64,000 nucleotides of DNA, from assembly GCA_016282915.1 (NCBI GenBank), contig JAEELW010000152.1:25408-89407 (forward strand), read 5' to 3'. Source of the stretch: Lachnospiraceae bacterium. GTDB lineage: Bacteria > Bacillota > Clostridia > Lachnospirales > Lachnospiraceae. Positions 54,475-63,586 of the stretch are shown in pieces (the first letter of the stretch is position 1; each line of letters starts with the position of its first letter). Below the pieces are notes generated by a model, which ran no database searches, was not told the DNA's origin, and was given only the letters and a program-made list of their open reading frames with translations. Position numbers and translations under genes: made by a program.

Positions 54475-55593
54475 ATGAATTCTCCGATACTTACGATCAT
54501 CTCTTTTATCCTGATCTTTACCGTGGTGGTGGTCAGTCACGAATTCGGACACTTCCTGATCGCAAGGATCAACGGCATACGTGTAAATGAGTTTTCCATC
54601 GGCATGGGGCCGGCGCTTTTCCGGAAAAAGGGAAAAATGACGGAGCTGGTGATACGGCTTCTGCCCATCGGCGGCGCCTGCATCTTTGACGGGGAGGACG
54701 GCAGGGAAAGCGTCATAGACAATAAAGAGGAAGAGCCTCTTTCCGGAGACGGTGACGGAAAGCCGCGGAAACGTTTCCGGCCCAAGGCAAGGCCTTTTCA
54801 GGAGGCGCCGGTGTGGGGACGTATCGCAGCGGTTGTTGCAGGTCCGCTCTTCAACATCATCCTGGCGTATCTGCTTTCACTTTTTGTCGTCTGGTTCACC
54901 GGTGTTACCACACCCGTGATCACAGGGATTATCGACGACTATCCCGCGGAAGCCGCCGGGCTGGAGGCCAATGATGAGATCGTAAAGATCGACGGCCACT
55001 CCACACATCTCTGGGATGATGTGCGTATCTATACGCTCTTAAGCAGCGGTGATCCCCTGAAGATCACTTATATCCGTAACGGAGAGAAGCGGGAAACGGA
55101 GCTTACACCGTATCTGGATCCGGAAAGCGGGAATTATTATATCGGTATTCAGGGGGGCAATATCCTGGACTGCCGGAATCTGAAGGTGCTGAAATACAGC
55201 TGGTATAATGTGGAATTCTGGCTCAGCGCCACGATCCAGAGCCTGAAATACATGATCGGCGGTCATGCACGGCTGGATGATCTTGCCGGGCCCGTAGGCG
55301 TTGCCAATATCATTGACGATACCATCGAGGATGCCGCACCACACGGTGCATTTACGGTCATATTGAGCATGCTCAATATCGCGATCCTCCTTTCGGTAAA
55401 CCTTGGGGTATTAAACCTCCTTCCGATCCCGGCCCTGGATGGCGGAAGACTGCTCTTCCTGCTCTTTGAAGCGGTCAGCGGCAAAAAGGTACCGCCCGAG
55501 AAAGAAGGCATTGTTCACCTGATCGGTTTTTTGCTTCTGATGATCCTCATGATCGTGGTACTGATCAACGATATCGGCAGGTTTTTCAGATAA
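54475..55593 (+). CDS. rseP: RIP site-2 metalloprotease RseP
   Basis: 372 residues. The membrane zinc-protease motif is H22-E-F-G-H26, and the second motif is NLLPIPALDGGR near the C-terminus. A PDZ domain lies between them (about 140-220). A cytoplasmic insertion at about 75-105 (acidic, then basic) separates the first helices. It performs intramembrane cleavage, for example of anti-sigma factors. It ends the rpsB-to-rseP operon. Confidence 0.95.
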   Translation: MNSPILTIISFILIFTVVVVSHEFGHFLIARINGIRVNEFSIGMGPALFRKKGKMTELVIRLLPIGGACIFDGEDGRESVIDNKEEEPLSGDGDGKPRKRFRPKARPFQEAPVWGRIAAVVAGPLFNIILAYLLSLFVVWFTGVTTPVITGIIDDYPAEAAGLEANDEIVKIDGHSTHLWDDVRIYTLLSSGDPLKITYIRNGEKRETELTPYLDPESGNYYIGIQGGNILDCRNLKVLKYSWYNVEFWLSATIQSLKYMIGGHARLDDLAGPVGVANIIDDTIEDAAPHGAFTVILSMLNIAILLSVNLGVLNLLPIPALDGGRLLFLLFEAVSGKKVPPEKEGIVHLIGFLLLMILMIVVLINDIGRFFR

Positions 55594-55671
55594 AGAACTG
55601 CAGATAAATAACTTGAACAGAGGCTGGCGGATTGAGCCGGATATTCAAATACAGTCCGTAAGGAGTTGCTT

Positions 55672-58071
55672 ATGAATACAGATGAAGTGATCCGTGAATA
55701 TGACGCCATGTTCGGGACGAAGCCGCCCCGTGAGATCCTTCACTTCCTGATGCAGAAGATCGATATCGCCCGTGAGGAAAAGGATGTCGCGGGTGAGATC
55801 ATCCTGCTGAACGAGACCATCGGTTTCTGCCGGGACGCCGCCTTTGTGGAAGAAGGCGTGCGCTATGCCCGCGAACTGGAAGCCCTGATGAACGAGCTGG
55901 ATTTTGACGGGCGGATCGAATATGCCACGACCATGCTGAATCTGGCCAATGCCTACCGTGGTTTCGGCATGCCGGAGGAATCGGAAAAACGTTACGCCAT
56001 CTGCGAGGAGCTGTATAAAAAGATGCTCCCTGCGGATGATTTTCTTTTTGCGGGTCTTTACAATAACCGCGGCCTGCTATTTCAGGAACTGAAGGACTGG
56101 GGACGTGCGGTGGAGGATTTCCAGCATGCGGCCGCCATACTTGCCGCAGATCCCGGGAAGCACGAGATCGAACTGGCCAGCACCAAGGCCAATCTTGCGG
56201 CGGCGCTGACCTATGCTTCGCCGGAGGGACGCAGCGAGGCAAGGGAATGCCTGCAGGAGGCCATCGACATCTTTGAAAAAAACGGCGGTACGGATTTCCA
56301 TTACAGTGCCGCTCTTTGTGCTTTGGGCACCCTTTATTTTCAGGATAAGGATTATCTGGGCGCCGCCGCGTTCTTCAAGAAAGCCATGGAACAGCTTTAT
56401 GCCGGGACCGGCGCCAGCGAGAATTATCTGCGTGTAAAGGAAAACTACGAGCTTTCGATGAAGTATGCGGGTGAACAGAAGGAGACCGCGCCGGATGAGT
56501 TCAGTGCAGTCGCCCGCAGCCGATATTTTTATGAAGAATATCTGCTGCCCCGCATGGAAAGGGAATGTCCCGAGGTATTGAAGAGCATTGCCGTGGGTTA
56601 TGCCGGGGAAGGGAGCGAGCACTTCGGCTTTGACGATGAGTATTCGCTGGATCACGACTATGCACGGGGCTGCTGCGTATGGATCTCTTCGGTACAGGCA
56701 CAGCACTATATGCCGATCCTGAAAAAGATCTACGAGGAGGCTTTTGCTGCCGCTTTCGGCGGAAAGCCGGATCTTAACGCCGGGCGTCAGGGCGTGCTCG
56801 AGATCGACGCCTGGTTTGAACGCCTCTGCGGCATACGCCAGATCACCATGCGTTATTACGCCAAAGGACTGGATGTGCTGGTCGCAGCCATGGACGATGA
56901 AGAGCTGGCCGGCATCGCTGCCGCGGTGAACGGCGAGCTTTTCCGGGATGACGACCGGACCATGACGAAACTTCGGCGCTATTTCCTGGAACAGATGCCG
57001 GAGGATTTCCGTCGTAAAAAGATCGCAAACCTGACACATCTGTATTCCCAGGCCGGGCAGTACAATTATCTGCGTTCCGTAAAGCGCGGGGATCTGGTCA
57101 CGGCACAGCTTTATGAAGCCCGCGCCGTGCAGACCATGCTGCAGCTGGCTTTCTATCTGAACCGTAAATATCCCCCGTATTTAAAGCTTTTGCACCGCGG
57201 AGCCGCACAGCTGCCGATGCTCGGGGAGTTGGCGGATATCGCGACCGCACTTTCCGAGATGCCTGCAGGCCGTCCCGAGACTCTGGTGAACGGAACGAAT
57301 GACAAGGCACTCACTTTTGATATTGTTGCCTCCATTCTTCTGGACTGTATGATGCAGCAGGGACTGATCGTTCAATATGACCGGAACGAGCCTTTTGCCG
57401 ACCGTTACATCGCCGAGATCGCAGGACTTGTAAAGCCCGCAGCAAAAAGAAAAGCCCCGGTACCGCCGCAGTCTTCCCTGATGGACGAGATCATAAAGAC
57501 CGAATGGGATATGTTTGACAAAACAAAGAATGAGGGCGGACGCGCAGACTGCCAGGATAACTGGGCCACCTTTTCGATCATGCGGAAAAGCCAGTATATG
57601 ACCTGGCCGGAAGAGCTGCTGGTATCCTTCTACAGTGACCTGACCGTGGCGCAGTCAAAGGGACGCAATCTGATCACCGAAAAATACGGGCGCATGATGG
57701 AATCCACGGCCCCCGAACGCTATGCGGAGCTGAAGGCATATTTCCCGGCGCTTGACGAAGACCGGATAAAGATACAGGAAGAGATCATCTCGATCCAGGT
57801 GAAATGGATGGAAGAGCTGGCGGCCCAATATCCGAAGATGGCCGGTCAGGCAAGAAAGATCCATACGGCCGAGGATACGGCGTACGATACCTCCTACGAG
57901 ACCTATCTGCGCGGTGAGATCAGTACCTATTCCGAAGGTACGCTGATCCTGTACGGACGTTTTGTGGCCGGACTTTTACAGGCAGGGCGGAATCTGGCGA
58001 AAGAGACCATGAACAATACCGCGGTACTCATGGGCTATAAGGATCTGGCCGATGCGGAGAGCAGGGCCTGA
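55672..58071 (+). CDS. TPR-DUF4037-DUF4125 protein
   Basis: 799 residues from the ATG at 55672 (AAGGAG upstream; a TTG six bases earlier is less likely). Residues about 1-270 are TPR-type helices (EFLMQKIDIAREEKD-like units). Residues about 275-590 resemble DUF4037, a nucleotidyltransferase-like fold: GEGSEHFGFDDEYSLDHDY has the GS...DxD form. The C-terminal 200 residues match DUF4125 (TEWDMFDKTKNEGGRADCQD). No signal peptide. The real substrate is unknown. It follows rseP by 78 bases. Confidence 0.82.
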   Translation: MNTDEVIREYDAMFGTKPPREILHFLMQKIDIAREEKDVAGEIILLNETIGFCRDAAFVEEGVRYARELEALMNELDFDGRIEYATTMLNLANAYRGFGMPEESEKRYAICEELYKKMLPADDFLFAGLYNNRGLLFQELKDWGRAVEDFQHAAAILAADPGKHEIELASTKANLAAALTYASPEGRSEARECLQEAIDIFEKNGGTDFHYSAALCALGTLYFQDKDYLGAAAFFKKAMEQLYAGTGASENYLRVKENYELSMKYAGEQKETAPDEFSAVARSRYFYEEYLLPRMERECPEVLKSIAVGYAGEGSEHFGFDDEYSLDHDYARGCCVWISSVQAQHYMPILKKIYEEAFAAAFGGKPDLNAGRQGVLEIDAWFERLCGIRQITMRYYAKGLDVLVAAMDDEELAGIAAAVNGELFRDDDRTMTKLRRYFLEQMPEDFRRKKIANLTHLYSQAGQYNYLRSVKRGDLVTAQLYEARAVQTMLQLAFYLNRKYPPYLKLLHRGAAQLPMLGELADIATALSEMPAGRPETLVNGTNDKALTFDIVASILLDCMMQQGLIVQYDRNEPFADRYIAEIAGLVKPAAKRKAPVPPQSSLMDEIIKTEWDMFDKTKNEGGRADCQDNWATFSIMRKSQYMTWPEELLVSFYSDLTVAQSKGRNLITEKYGRMMESTAPERYAELKAYFPALDEDRIKIQEEIISIQVKWMEELAAQYPKMAGQARKIHTAEDTAYDTSYETYLRGEISTYSEGTLILYGRFVAGLLQAGRNLAKETMNNTAVLMGYKDLADAESRA

Positions 58072-58101
58072 ACTTAAGGGCAATTGTTTTTTGATTTTTT
58101 T

Positions 58102-58154
58102 GTGATGGCAGGCATGTTCGTCTCATGAGCTTGGGACCCTGGCATCACTTTTTT
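58102..58154 (+). terminator. Terminator between the DUF4125 gene and rarA
   Basis: An 11-bp stem with one mismatch pairs 58102-58112 with 58138-58148 and is followed by six T's (58149-58154) on the plus strand. It terminates the rightward gene and overlaps the rarA stop. The loop shares TCATGAGCTTGGG with the structured repeat copies A and B. Confidence 0.78.
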
Positions 58155-59464
58155 CCGGCCTTCCATTTTTTTATCTCTTCCAGGCGCTTTTTCAGCGCGG
58201 CTTCCGCACCCTGGTCGGTCGGGTGGTAATAGCTCGTTCCCAGTCTGGATTCCGGCAGGCAGTCCATGCGTGCCATCTTTTCTTCGGTATCATGCGCGTA
58301 GATATAACCTTTTCCGTAGTCCAGCTCCTTCATGAGTTTTGTGGGAGCATTCCGTATCCAGAGGGGAACAGGCTCCGCCAGCTCGTTTACCGCATCGGCC
58401 TTCGCTTCGTTATAGGCCAGTTCCATGGCGTTGGATTTGGGCGCCAGCGAGACATAGACCACGGCTTCGCACAGATGCACCGAGCATTCCGGCATGCCGA
58501 TCATGTGACAGGCCTGAAAGGCGTTTACGGCCACGTTCAGTGCATTGGTATCGGCAAGGCCCACATCCTCGGCGGCAAAGCGGGTCACGCGTCTGGCGAT
58601 ATAGAGTGGATCCTCGCCGGCTTCCAGCATACGCGCCAGCCAGTAGACCGCCGCGTCCGGATCGGAATTGCGCATGGATTTGTGCAGGGCCGAGATCAGA
58701 TTGTAATGTTCTTCGCCGTTCTTATCATAGAGCAGGGATTTTTTCGATATACACTGGTCCAGGGTCTGTTCGGAGATGATCACCGAGCCGTCGGCCTGAA
58801 GATCCCCGTTCAATACCGCCATTTCCAGGGTGGAGAGGGCGGAACGGGCATCGCCGTTGGCAAAATTGGCGATACGCGAGAGCAGCTCCTCCGCGATATC
58901 GATCTTCTGGCCGCCGAAGCCGCGCCGGTCTGTAAGGGCGCGCTTTAATAAAGCAAAGATATCCTCCGTTTCCAGCGCTTTCAGCACAAAAACACGGCAG
59001 CGGGAGAGAAGAGCACCGTTCACCTCAAAGGAAGGATTTTCGGTCGTGGCGCCGATCAATGTGATGCTGCCTTTTTCCACAAAAGGAAGGAAAGCGTCCT
59101 GCTGCGCCTTGTTGAAGCGGTGGATCTCGTCGACGAAGACGATGGTCTTTTCTCCGAAGCGGCGGCGTTCCTCCGCCTCGTCCATAACCGTACGTATATC
59201 CTTGATGCCGTTCATCACGGCCGAAAAATTCACAAAGCGGGCTTTGGTCTGTTTCGCGATGATCTGGGCAAGGGTCGTCTTGCCCACACCCGGAGGTCCC
59301 CAGAAGATCATCGAAGAGACCTGGTCGCTCTCGATCATGCGCCGCAGGACTTTCCCGGGACCGAGCAGCTGCTCCTGTCCCGCAAACTCATCCAGATTCT
59401 CCGGCCGCAGTCTCGCCGGCAGCGGCTGCAATACCGTATTTTCAAACATACTCATCTGTTCCAT
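58145..59464 (-). CDS. rarA: Replication-associated recombination protein RarA (MgsA)
   Basis: 439 residues. The AAA domain has Walker A GPPGVGKTT (56-64), Walker B IVFVDEIHRFNKAQQDAFLP and the sensor-1 stretch LIGATTENPSF. The C-terminal tetramerisation domain includes AARYLARMLEAGEDPLYIARR-like sequence (YWLARMLEAGEDPLYIARRV). RarA acts at stalled replication forks. The N-terminus QMSMF resembles a weak clamp-binding motif. It reads leftward toward the DUF4125 gene. Confidence 0.94.
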   Translation of the reverse strand: MEQMSMFENTVLQPLPARLRPENLDEFAGQEQLLGPGKVLRRMIESDQVSSMIFWGPPGVGKTTLAQIIAKQTKARFVNFSAVMNGIKDIRTVMDEAEERRRFGEKTIVFVDEIHRFNKAQQDAFLPFVEKGSITLIGATTENPSFEVNGALLSRCRVFVLKALETEDIFALLKRALTDRRGFGGQKIDIAEELLSRIANFANGDARSALSTLEMAVLNGDLQADGSVIISEQTLDQCISKKSLLYDKNGEEHYNLISALHKSMRNSDPDAAVYWLARMLEAGEDPLYIARRVTRFAAEDVGLADTNALNVAVNAFQACHMIGMPECSVHLCEAVVYVSLAPKSNAMELAYNEAKADAVNELAEPVPLWIRNAPTKLMKELDYGKGYIYAHDTEEKMARMDCLPESRLGTSYYHPTDQGAEAALKKRLEEIKKWKAGKK

Positions 59465-59483
59465 AGCATTTTATCATTCCGCC

Positions 59484-59762
59484 TTAGGCCTGCCGTAATC
59501 CGGGCCTTCCCTGCGTAACATTCCTTTCCTGAAATAGGCTGATCTGAACCAGTCGGTTTTTTTTCATGGTCTTCCGGTATCCTTCCCGTACCTGTGCCTC
59601 AGTACCGGCCAGGATCAGCAGCTTTTTGTCGACCTTATACTGCAGGCCTTTTTTTATCCCCTCAAAACGGCCCTGCAAAGCTTTGATCTCTTCGGGCGAG
59701 CGCAGATGCCTCTGATCCAGGCCTGCCATCTCGGGCTGATAGCTCATGATGCGTTCCGCCAT
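59484..59762 (-). CDS. 92-residue protein with clamp-binding-like motif, upstream of rarA
   Basis: Lies 19 bases upstream of rarA on the same strand, so probably cotranscribed. The protein is basic and helical, with KGLQYKVDKKLLILAGTEAQ in the middle and RLVQISLFQERN near the end. QISLF fits the beta-clamp binding consensus QL(S/D)LF. I recognise no family. The ribosome site is weak. Confidence 0.6.
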   Translation of the reverse strand: MAERIMSYQPEMAGLDQRHLRSPEEIKALQGRFEGIKKGLQYKVDKKLLILAGTEAQVREGYRKTMKKNRLVQISLFQERNVTQGRPGLRQA

Positions 59763-60174
59763 TTACCGTTCCGTGAAGCTGCTTTCTTCCTGAGCGTATG
59801 AATTTGCCGATTCGACTTCGTGCATCCTTTTTCTCAGCCATTAGGGAATGATCGTTTATGTTTATCAGGGAAATTATATCACATCATTCTTTTTTTGGAT
59901 ATTATTATCATTTTGGCAGACATAGACTCTGCCTGTAAAAGCGGAATCGTGTACGAAAACAGATTAAGGAGAATCATTCACATCAGGAAGTGCTTTACGC
60001 TTGAAAGGATCGTTTTTTCGGATATAATTAAGTATATATGTGTTAAAATTATAACATCCGGTCAACGGCGACCGATGCAGTCAAAAACGTACTTTTGCAG
60101 ATCGGAAAATGACTTTTTAATACTATAGATGCTTTTTTGCCGCAAACAAACCTTGAAGATAAGGAGAAACCATC
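59763..60174. other. Intergenic region before the kinase
   Basis: A 412-base gap, A/T-rich in its middle. It contains a rightward promoter candidate (60001-60028). A TATAAT on the minus strand (59878-59873) could belong to the leftward pair but lacks a good -35 box. An open frame at 59820-60128 has no ribosome site and looks spurious. Confidence 0.5.
60001..60028 (+). promoter_or_regulatory. Promoter candidate for the kinase gene
   Basis: TTGAAA (60001-60006), a 16-base spacer and TATAAT (60023-60028), giving a leader of about 140 bases to the ATG at 60175. Confidence 0.55.
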
Positions 60175-62262
60175 ATGGATAACGAAAATCTATATCCTCT
60201 GGCCTTACCGGTCGGGACCGTACTTGCAGGGCAATATGTGATCGAACGCGTTTTGGGGGAGGGAGGCTTCGGGATCACCTATCAGGCGCTGGACCACAGG
60301 AGCGGAGAATGCGTTGCGATAAAGGAATTTTTCCCGGACAGCATGGTTACACGCGTCGAAAAAACAAAAGTATTACCCTTTACCGGTGAACGCGGCGAGA
60401 ACTTTTCTTACGGCAAGGATTGTTTTCTGCAGGAGGCGCAAACACTGGCCCAGTTCATCGGAAACGAGCACATCATACGCGTTTATACCTATTTTGAAGA
60501 AAACAATACAGCATATTTTGCCATGGAGTATGTCCGTGGCAAAAGCTTCGACCGTTATATCAAAGATCAGGGCGGTAAGATCCCTTATGAGGATGCCGAA
60601 CAAAAACTGTTTCCGATCATGGATGCATTGCAGGCAGTACACGAGAGGGGGATCATCCATCGTGATGTGGCGCCGGACAACATCTATATCACCGATGACA
60701 ACAATGTAAAACTCCTTGACTTCGGTGCGGCAAGATACAGCCTCGGGGATAAAAGCCAGAGCCTGGATGTGATCCTGAAGCACGGCTATGCCCCCAGAGA
60801 GCAATACAGCCGTCACGGAAAGCAGGGCCCGTTTACCGATATCTATGCTCTGGCTGCGTGTTTCTATTATGCGATCACAGGAGAAAAACCGGCAGATTCC
60901 GTTGACCGTATGGTAGAAGATACCGTTATCCGTCCCGCTGCAATGGGGGCATCTCTGCCGAAATATAAGGAAGATGCCATAATGAAAGCTCTCAGTATCG
61001 ATCCGGCCGATCGTTTTCAGTCCGTGAGTGATTTCAAGACGGCTCTGAATGAAAAGACAGTACTTCTGACTCCGGCAGGGAATGCCGCTCCCCGAAAAAG
61101 GAAAATAATCCCTTATATCGCAGCAGCACTCATACTGGTCCTGTGTGTGGCCGGGCTCGGCATATTGCTCGGTTCAAAAGGGAAGGAGGCTCCCTCCGCA
61201 GAGAACAACCAGGATCTGCAGTCATCCGGCAGCGGCGTGCAGGATTCCCCGGTCGAAAAAAAGCAGGATGAACCTCCTTCGAAAGCCGAGAAAGAAGAAA
61301 CACAGCCGGCTTCAGAACCTGCAGCAGGCAATGAAAATGAAGAAACTCTGCAAAAAAGCGGCGACTGGAAAGCAGCTTACCTGAAAGAGATCGAGCGTTT
61401 TGAAGAAGTGACCGGCGAATACGGCGGGGAATATGCTTTGATGTATGTCGACGATGATGATATACCGGAGCTGTGCCTCGATTTCAACGTGGTGCAGGAT
61501 AATTACATCTCCGGGAAAGGGATCTATACCTATAAGAACGGCAGCGCCTTCTGCGTCATCTCCACAGAACAGGCATTCAACAAAAGGATCTTCTACCAGA
61601 AGGAAAGCGGGAAAGTTACCTGTTTTTACCGGACAGAAGAAACCCGCAGGAGCGAATATGCCCTGCCTGACGGAAAGATCACGGACAGTGCCGTATACAG
61701 AACGGAAGATGAAGTATATGAAGAAATGAATCGTTATTCCGGCACATATGAATCTCCGATATTTTTCAGCTATGAACAGATCAAGGCTTTATTGACGGAC
61801 GGGGAATGGAAAGAAGCCTATCTGAACCGTATCGAGCAGTTTGAACAGAACATAGAAGAGCACAGCGGCGATAAATATGCGCTTGTTTTTATCGATGATG
61901 ATGCGGTGCCGGAACTGAGCATCGAAATGCTGAAGGCCGGCAACGGGATCTATTTTGGACCGGGGACCGGCGTATACACCTATCTGAACCATAATGTGAG
62001 CACGGTTGTCGCGACACAGCATGATACCTGTTTCATCCATTCGTTGTATTGCGAAGCTACTCCCTATATATTACCTACCGGGAATTTCTATATCCATTTT
62101 GACGGAGAATCGAACAGCTTTTGGAATCACTATACCCTGTCTGCGGGGAAAGTATCTTTCGAGAGTCATATCGATGTGGATTATGATGAGATCAGCTTTG
62201 CCCATTACATTCCGACCTATATTACCTACGGGCAAATGAAAGCGCTTCTTTCGGACTTCTGA
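60175..62262 (+). CDS. Hanks-type serine/threonine kinase with membrane anchor and duplicated outer domain
   Basis: 695 residues. The kinase domain (about 20-290) has the Gly loop GEGGFG (28-33), lysine K50, HRD D164 in IIHRDVAPDN and DFG at 182-184. A basic stretch and a membrane helix (about 313-332) follow, then a charged linker. The outer region has two similar units starting WKAAYLKEIERFEEV and WKEAYLNRIEQFEQN, each with an Asp-rich turn (DDDDIPEL, DDDAVPEL). AAGGAG precedes the start. It probably senses an external signal; the ligand is unknown. Confidence 0.9.
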   Translation: MDNENLYPLALPVGTVLAGQYVIERVLGEGGFGITYQALDHRSGECVAIKEFFPDSMVTRVEKTKVLPFTGERGENFSYGKDCFLQEAQTLAQFIGNEHIIRVYTYFEENNTAYFAMEYVRGKSFDRYIKDQGGKIPYEDAEQKLFPIMDALQAVHERGIIHRDVAPDNIYITDDNNVKLLDFGAARYSLGDKSQSLDVILKHGYAPREQYSRHGKQGPFTDIYALAACFYYAITGEKPADSVDRMVEDTVIRPAAMGASLPKYKEDAIMKALSIDPADRFQSVSDFKTALNEKTVLLTPAGNAAPRKRKIIPYIAAALILVLCVAGLGILLGSKGKEAPSAENNQDLQSSGSGVQDSPVEKKQDEPPSKAEKEETQPASEPAAGNENEETLQKSGDWKAAYLKEIERFEEVTGEYGGEYALMYVDDDDIPELCLDFNVVQDNYISGKGIYTYKNGSAFCVISTEQAFNKRIFYQKESGKVTCFYRTEETRRSEYALPDGKITDSAVYRTEDEVYEEMNRYSGTYESPIFFSYEQIKALLTDGEWKEAYLNRIEQFEQNIEEHSGDKYALVFIDDDAVPELSIEMLKAGNGIYFGPGTGVYTYLNHNVSTVVATQHDTCFIHSLYCEATPYILPTGNFYIHFDGESNSFWNHYTLSAGKVSFESHIDVDYDEISFAHYIPTYITYGQMKALLSDF

Positions 62263-62365
62263 AGAGGTAAAGGAAAAGCAATGAGGAAGAACAGAAAATG
62301 AATAAGGCAGACGCATTCTATGATCTGATTATAATGATAAACAGTAGGACCGGAGGTGACATGAG

Positions 62366-63283
62366 TTGAAAAAATACAGCAGAACAAGTGAATATATCGA
62401 ATTCGGAGACTCCGATGGATATGACAGTCCGTTGTATAATATGTACAACATAATGGATATAGCGGATTTCGGATCGACGATCAATGCGATCATCAACGAG
62501 GTAAATGACAGATGCAATAATCTGAATCTATCCGGAATATACAAAACAACATATGTGCTTATAAGCTCGACGAAGGATTTTAATCAAATAATGAACGAGA
62601 AAAAAATAGCAGAGTATTGCAGGGATAATCGTGTGCACGTTCTTAATGGGAGCTGGAAAAAGCATTTTGATCTCTTCGACAATACGACTTACTTTCTGTC
62701 CCTCGAAGAATATCCTGGATCCGTCGATGATGCAGCCACCTATTGTAACATTTCCAGGATAAAGTATGAACTGCGCCCGTACCTCACGGATGAATTGCAT
62801 GATACATATAGTTTTGATACACAAGAAGCGGAAAGAGCATACTATTATTCTTTCCGAAAATCAGTAAGGGAATTCCTCACATACAGATATATCGAACAGT
62901 TTGTCGAATCCGATATAAACACCTGGATAAATGAACTGGGATATGATTTGTTCTGGCTTGATAGGGAGGGAGATATCTTGAAGACAATTAACGATTATTA
63001 TTTGATCGTTGAATCGTGTGGTTCAGACAGGAAAAAGCTTCGGGAATGCGCTCCGATATTTGAGAAAGCCAGATTGATGCTGATCTGTGACATATCACAG
63101 GTGGAAGGAGCGTATGAAGAAATAAAGGAGCTGTGTGCAGAAAAAGGAGCGCATGTCGTAGGACTTGATGAAAGCGGAACTATCAGAGATCATATCACCG
63201 GGCAAAAATGGACGCTGGATTGCAGCGAAAGAAGAGAAAGCTATGGTTTATTGTGCAGGGTGATCAGATTTGTATCGGAATAA
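62366..63283 (+). CDS. 305-residue protein of unknown function, A/T-richer
   Basis: Starts at a TTG preceded by GGAGGTG at seven bases. The protein is hydrophilic with many Tyr, Asn and Ile residues and no signal peptide or membrane segment. No known motif was recognised. Codon use is visibly more A/T-rich than its neighbours, hinting at later acquisition. Confidence 0.7.
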   Translation: MKKYSRTSEYIEFGDSDGYDSPLYNMYNIMDIADFGSTINAIINEVNDRCNNLNLSGIYKTTYVLISSTKDFNQIMNEKKIAEYCRDNRVHVLNGSWKKHFDLFDNTTYFLSLEEYPGSVDDAATYCNISRIKYELRPYLTDELHDTYSFDTQEAERAYYYSFRKSVREFLTYRYIEQFVESDINTWINELGYDLFWLDREGDILKTINDYYLIVESCGSDRKKLRECAPIFEKARLMLICDISQVEGAYEEIKELCAEKGAHVVGLDESGTIRDHITGQKWTLDCSERRESYGLLCRVIRFVSE

Positions 63284-63288
63284 AAACA

Positions 63289-63559
63289 ATGGGAAAGTAT
63301 AGTTTTAAAAACATAAAAGAGGCCGCTGCATTTTCTAAGCTTGAGAATATACATCCCGGCGGATATAGCCTATTTTCTGCAGAGCAATCCCGGCTGCGGG
63401 CGCTTTGAGACGGCTCCGGCACCTCATGTGGAAGAGGATACTTCCTCCTCCGAAAAGGCGGACAATCCGCAGATCCGCATATATAAAGACGTGGATTCAC
63501 GCTATATCCTGGAAGACCTGATCGCGAAGCTGGAATTATTTACGGAAGAAGAGTGTTAA
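63289..63559 (+). pseudogene. Gene remnant (two open pieces in different frames)
   Basis: An ATG at 63289 opens a 39-residue frame (MGKYSFKNIKEAAAFSKLEN...) ending at 63408. A second frame, open from about 63341 to the TAA at 63557-63559, continues with a plausible C-terminal-looking sequence ending ILEDLIAKLELFTEEEC. Neither has a good ribosome site. This is most simply a frameshifted or truncated gene, but a short functional gene cannot be excluded. Confidence 0.4.
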
Positions 63560-63586
63560 AGAAACCCGGAGAGATCATTCATACAT

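Noticed and set aside
59820..60128. 102-codon frame before the kinase
   Set aside because: Non-ATG start with no ribosome site, Ile/Arg-rich composition, and a promoter inside it.
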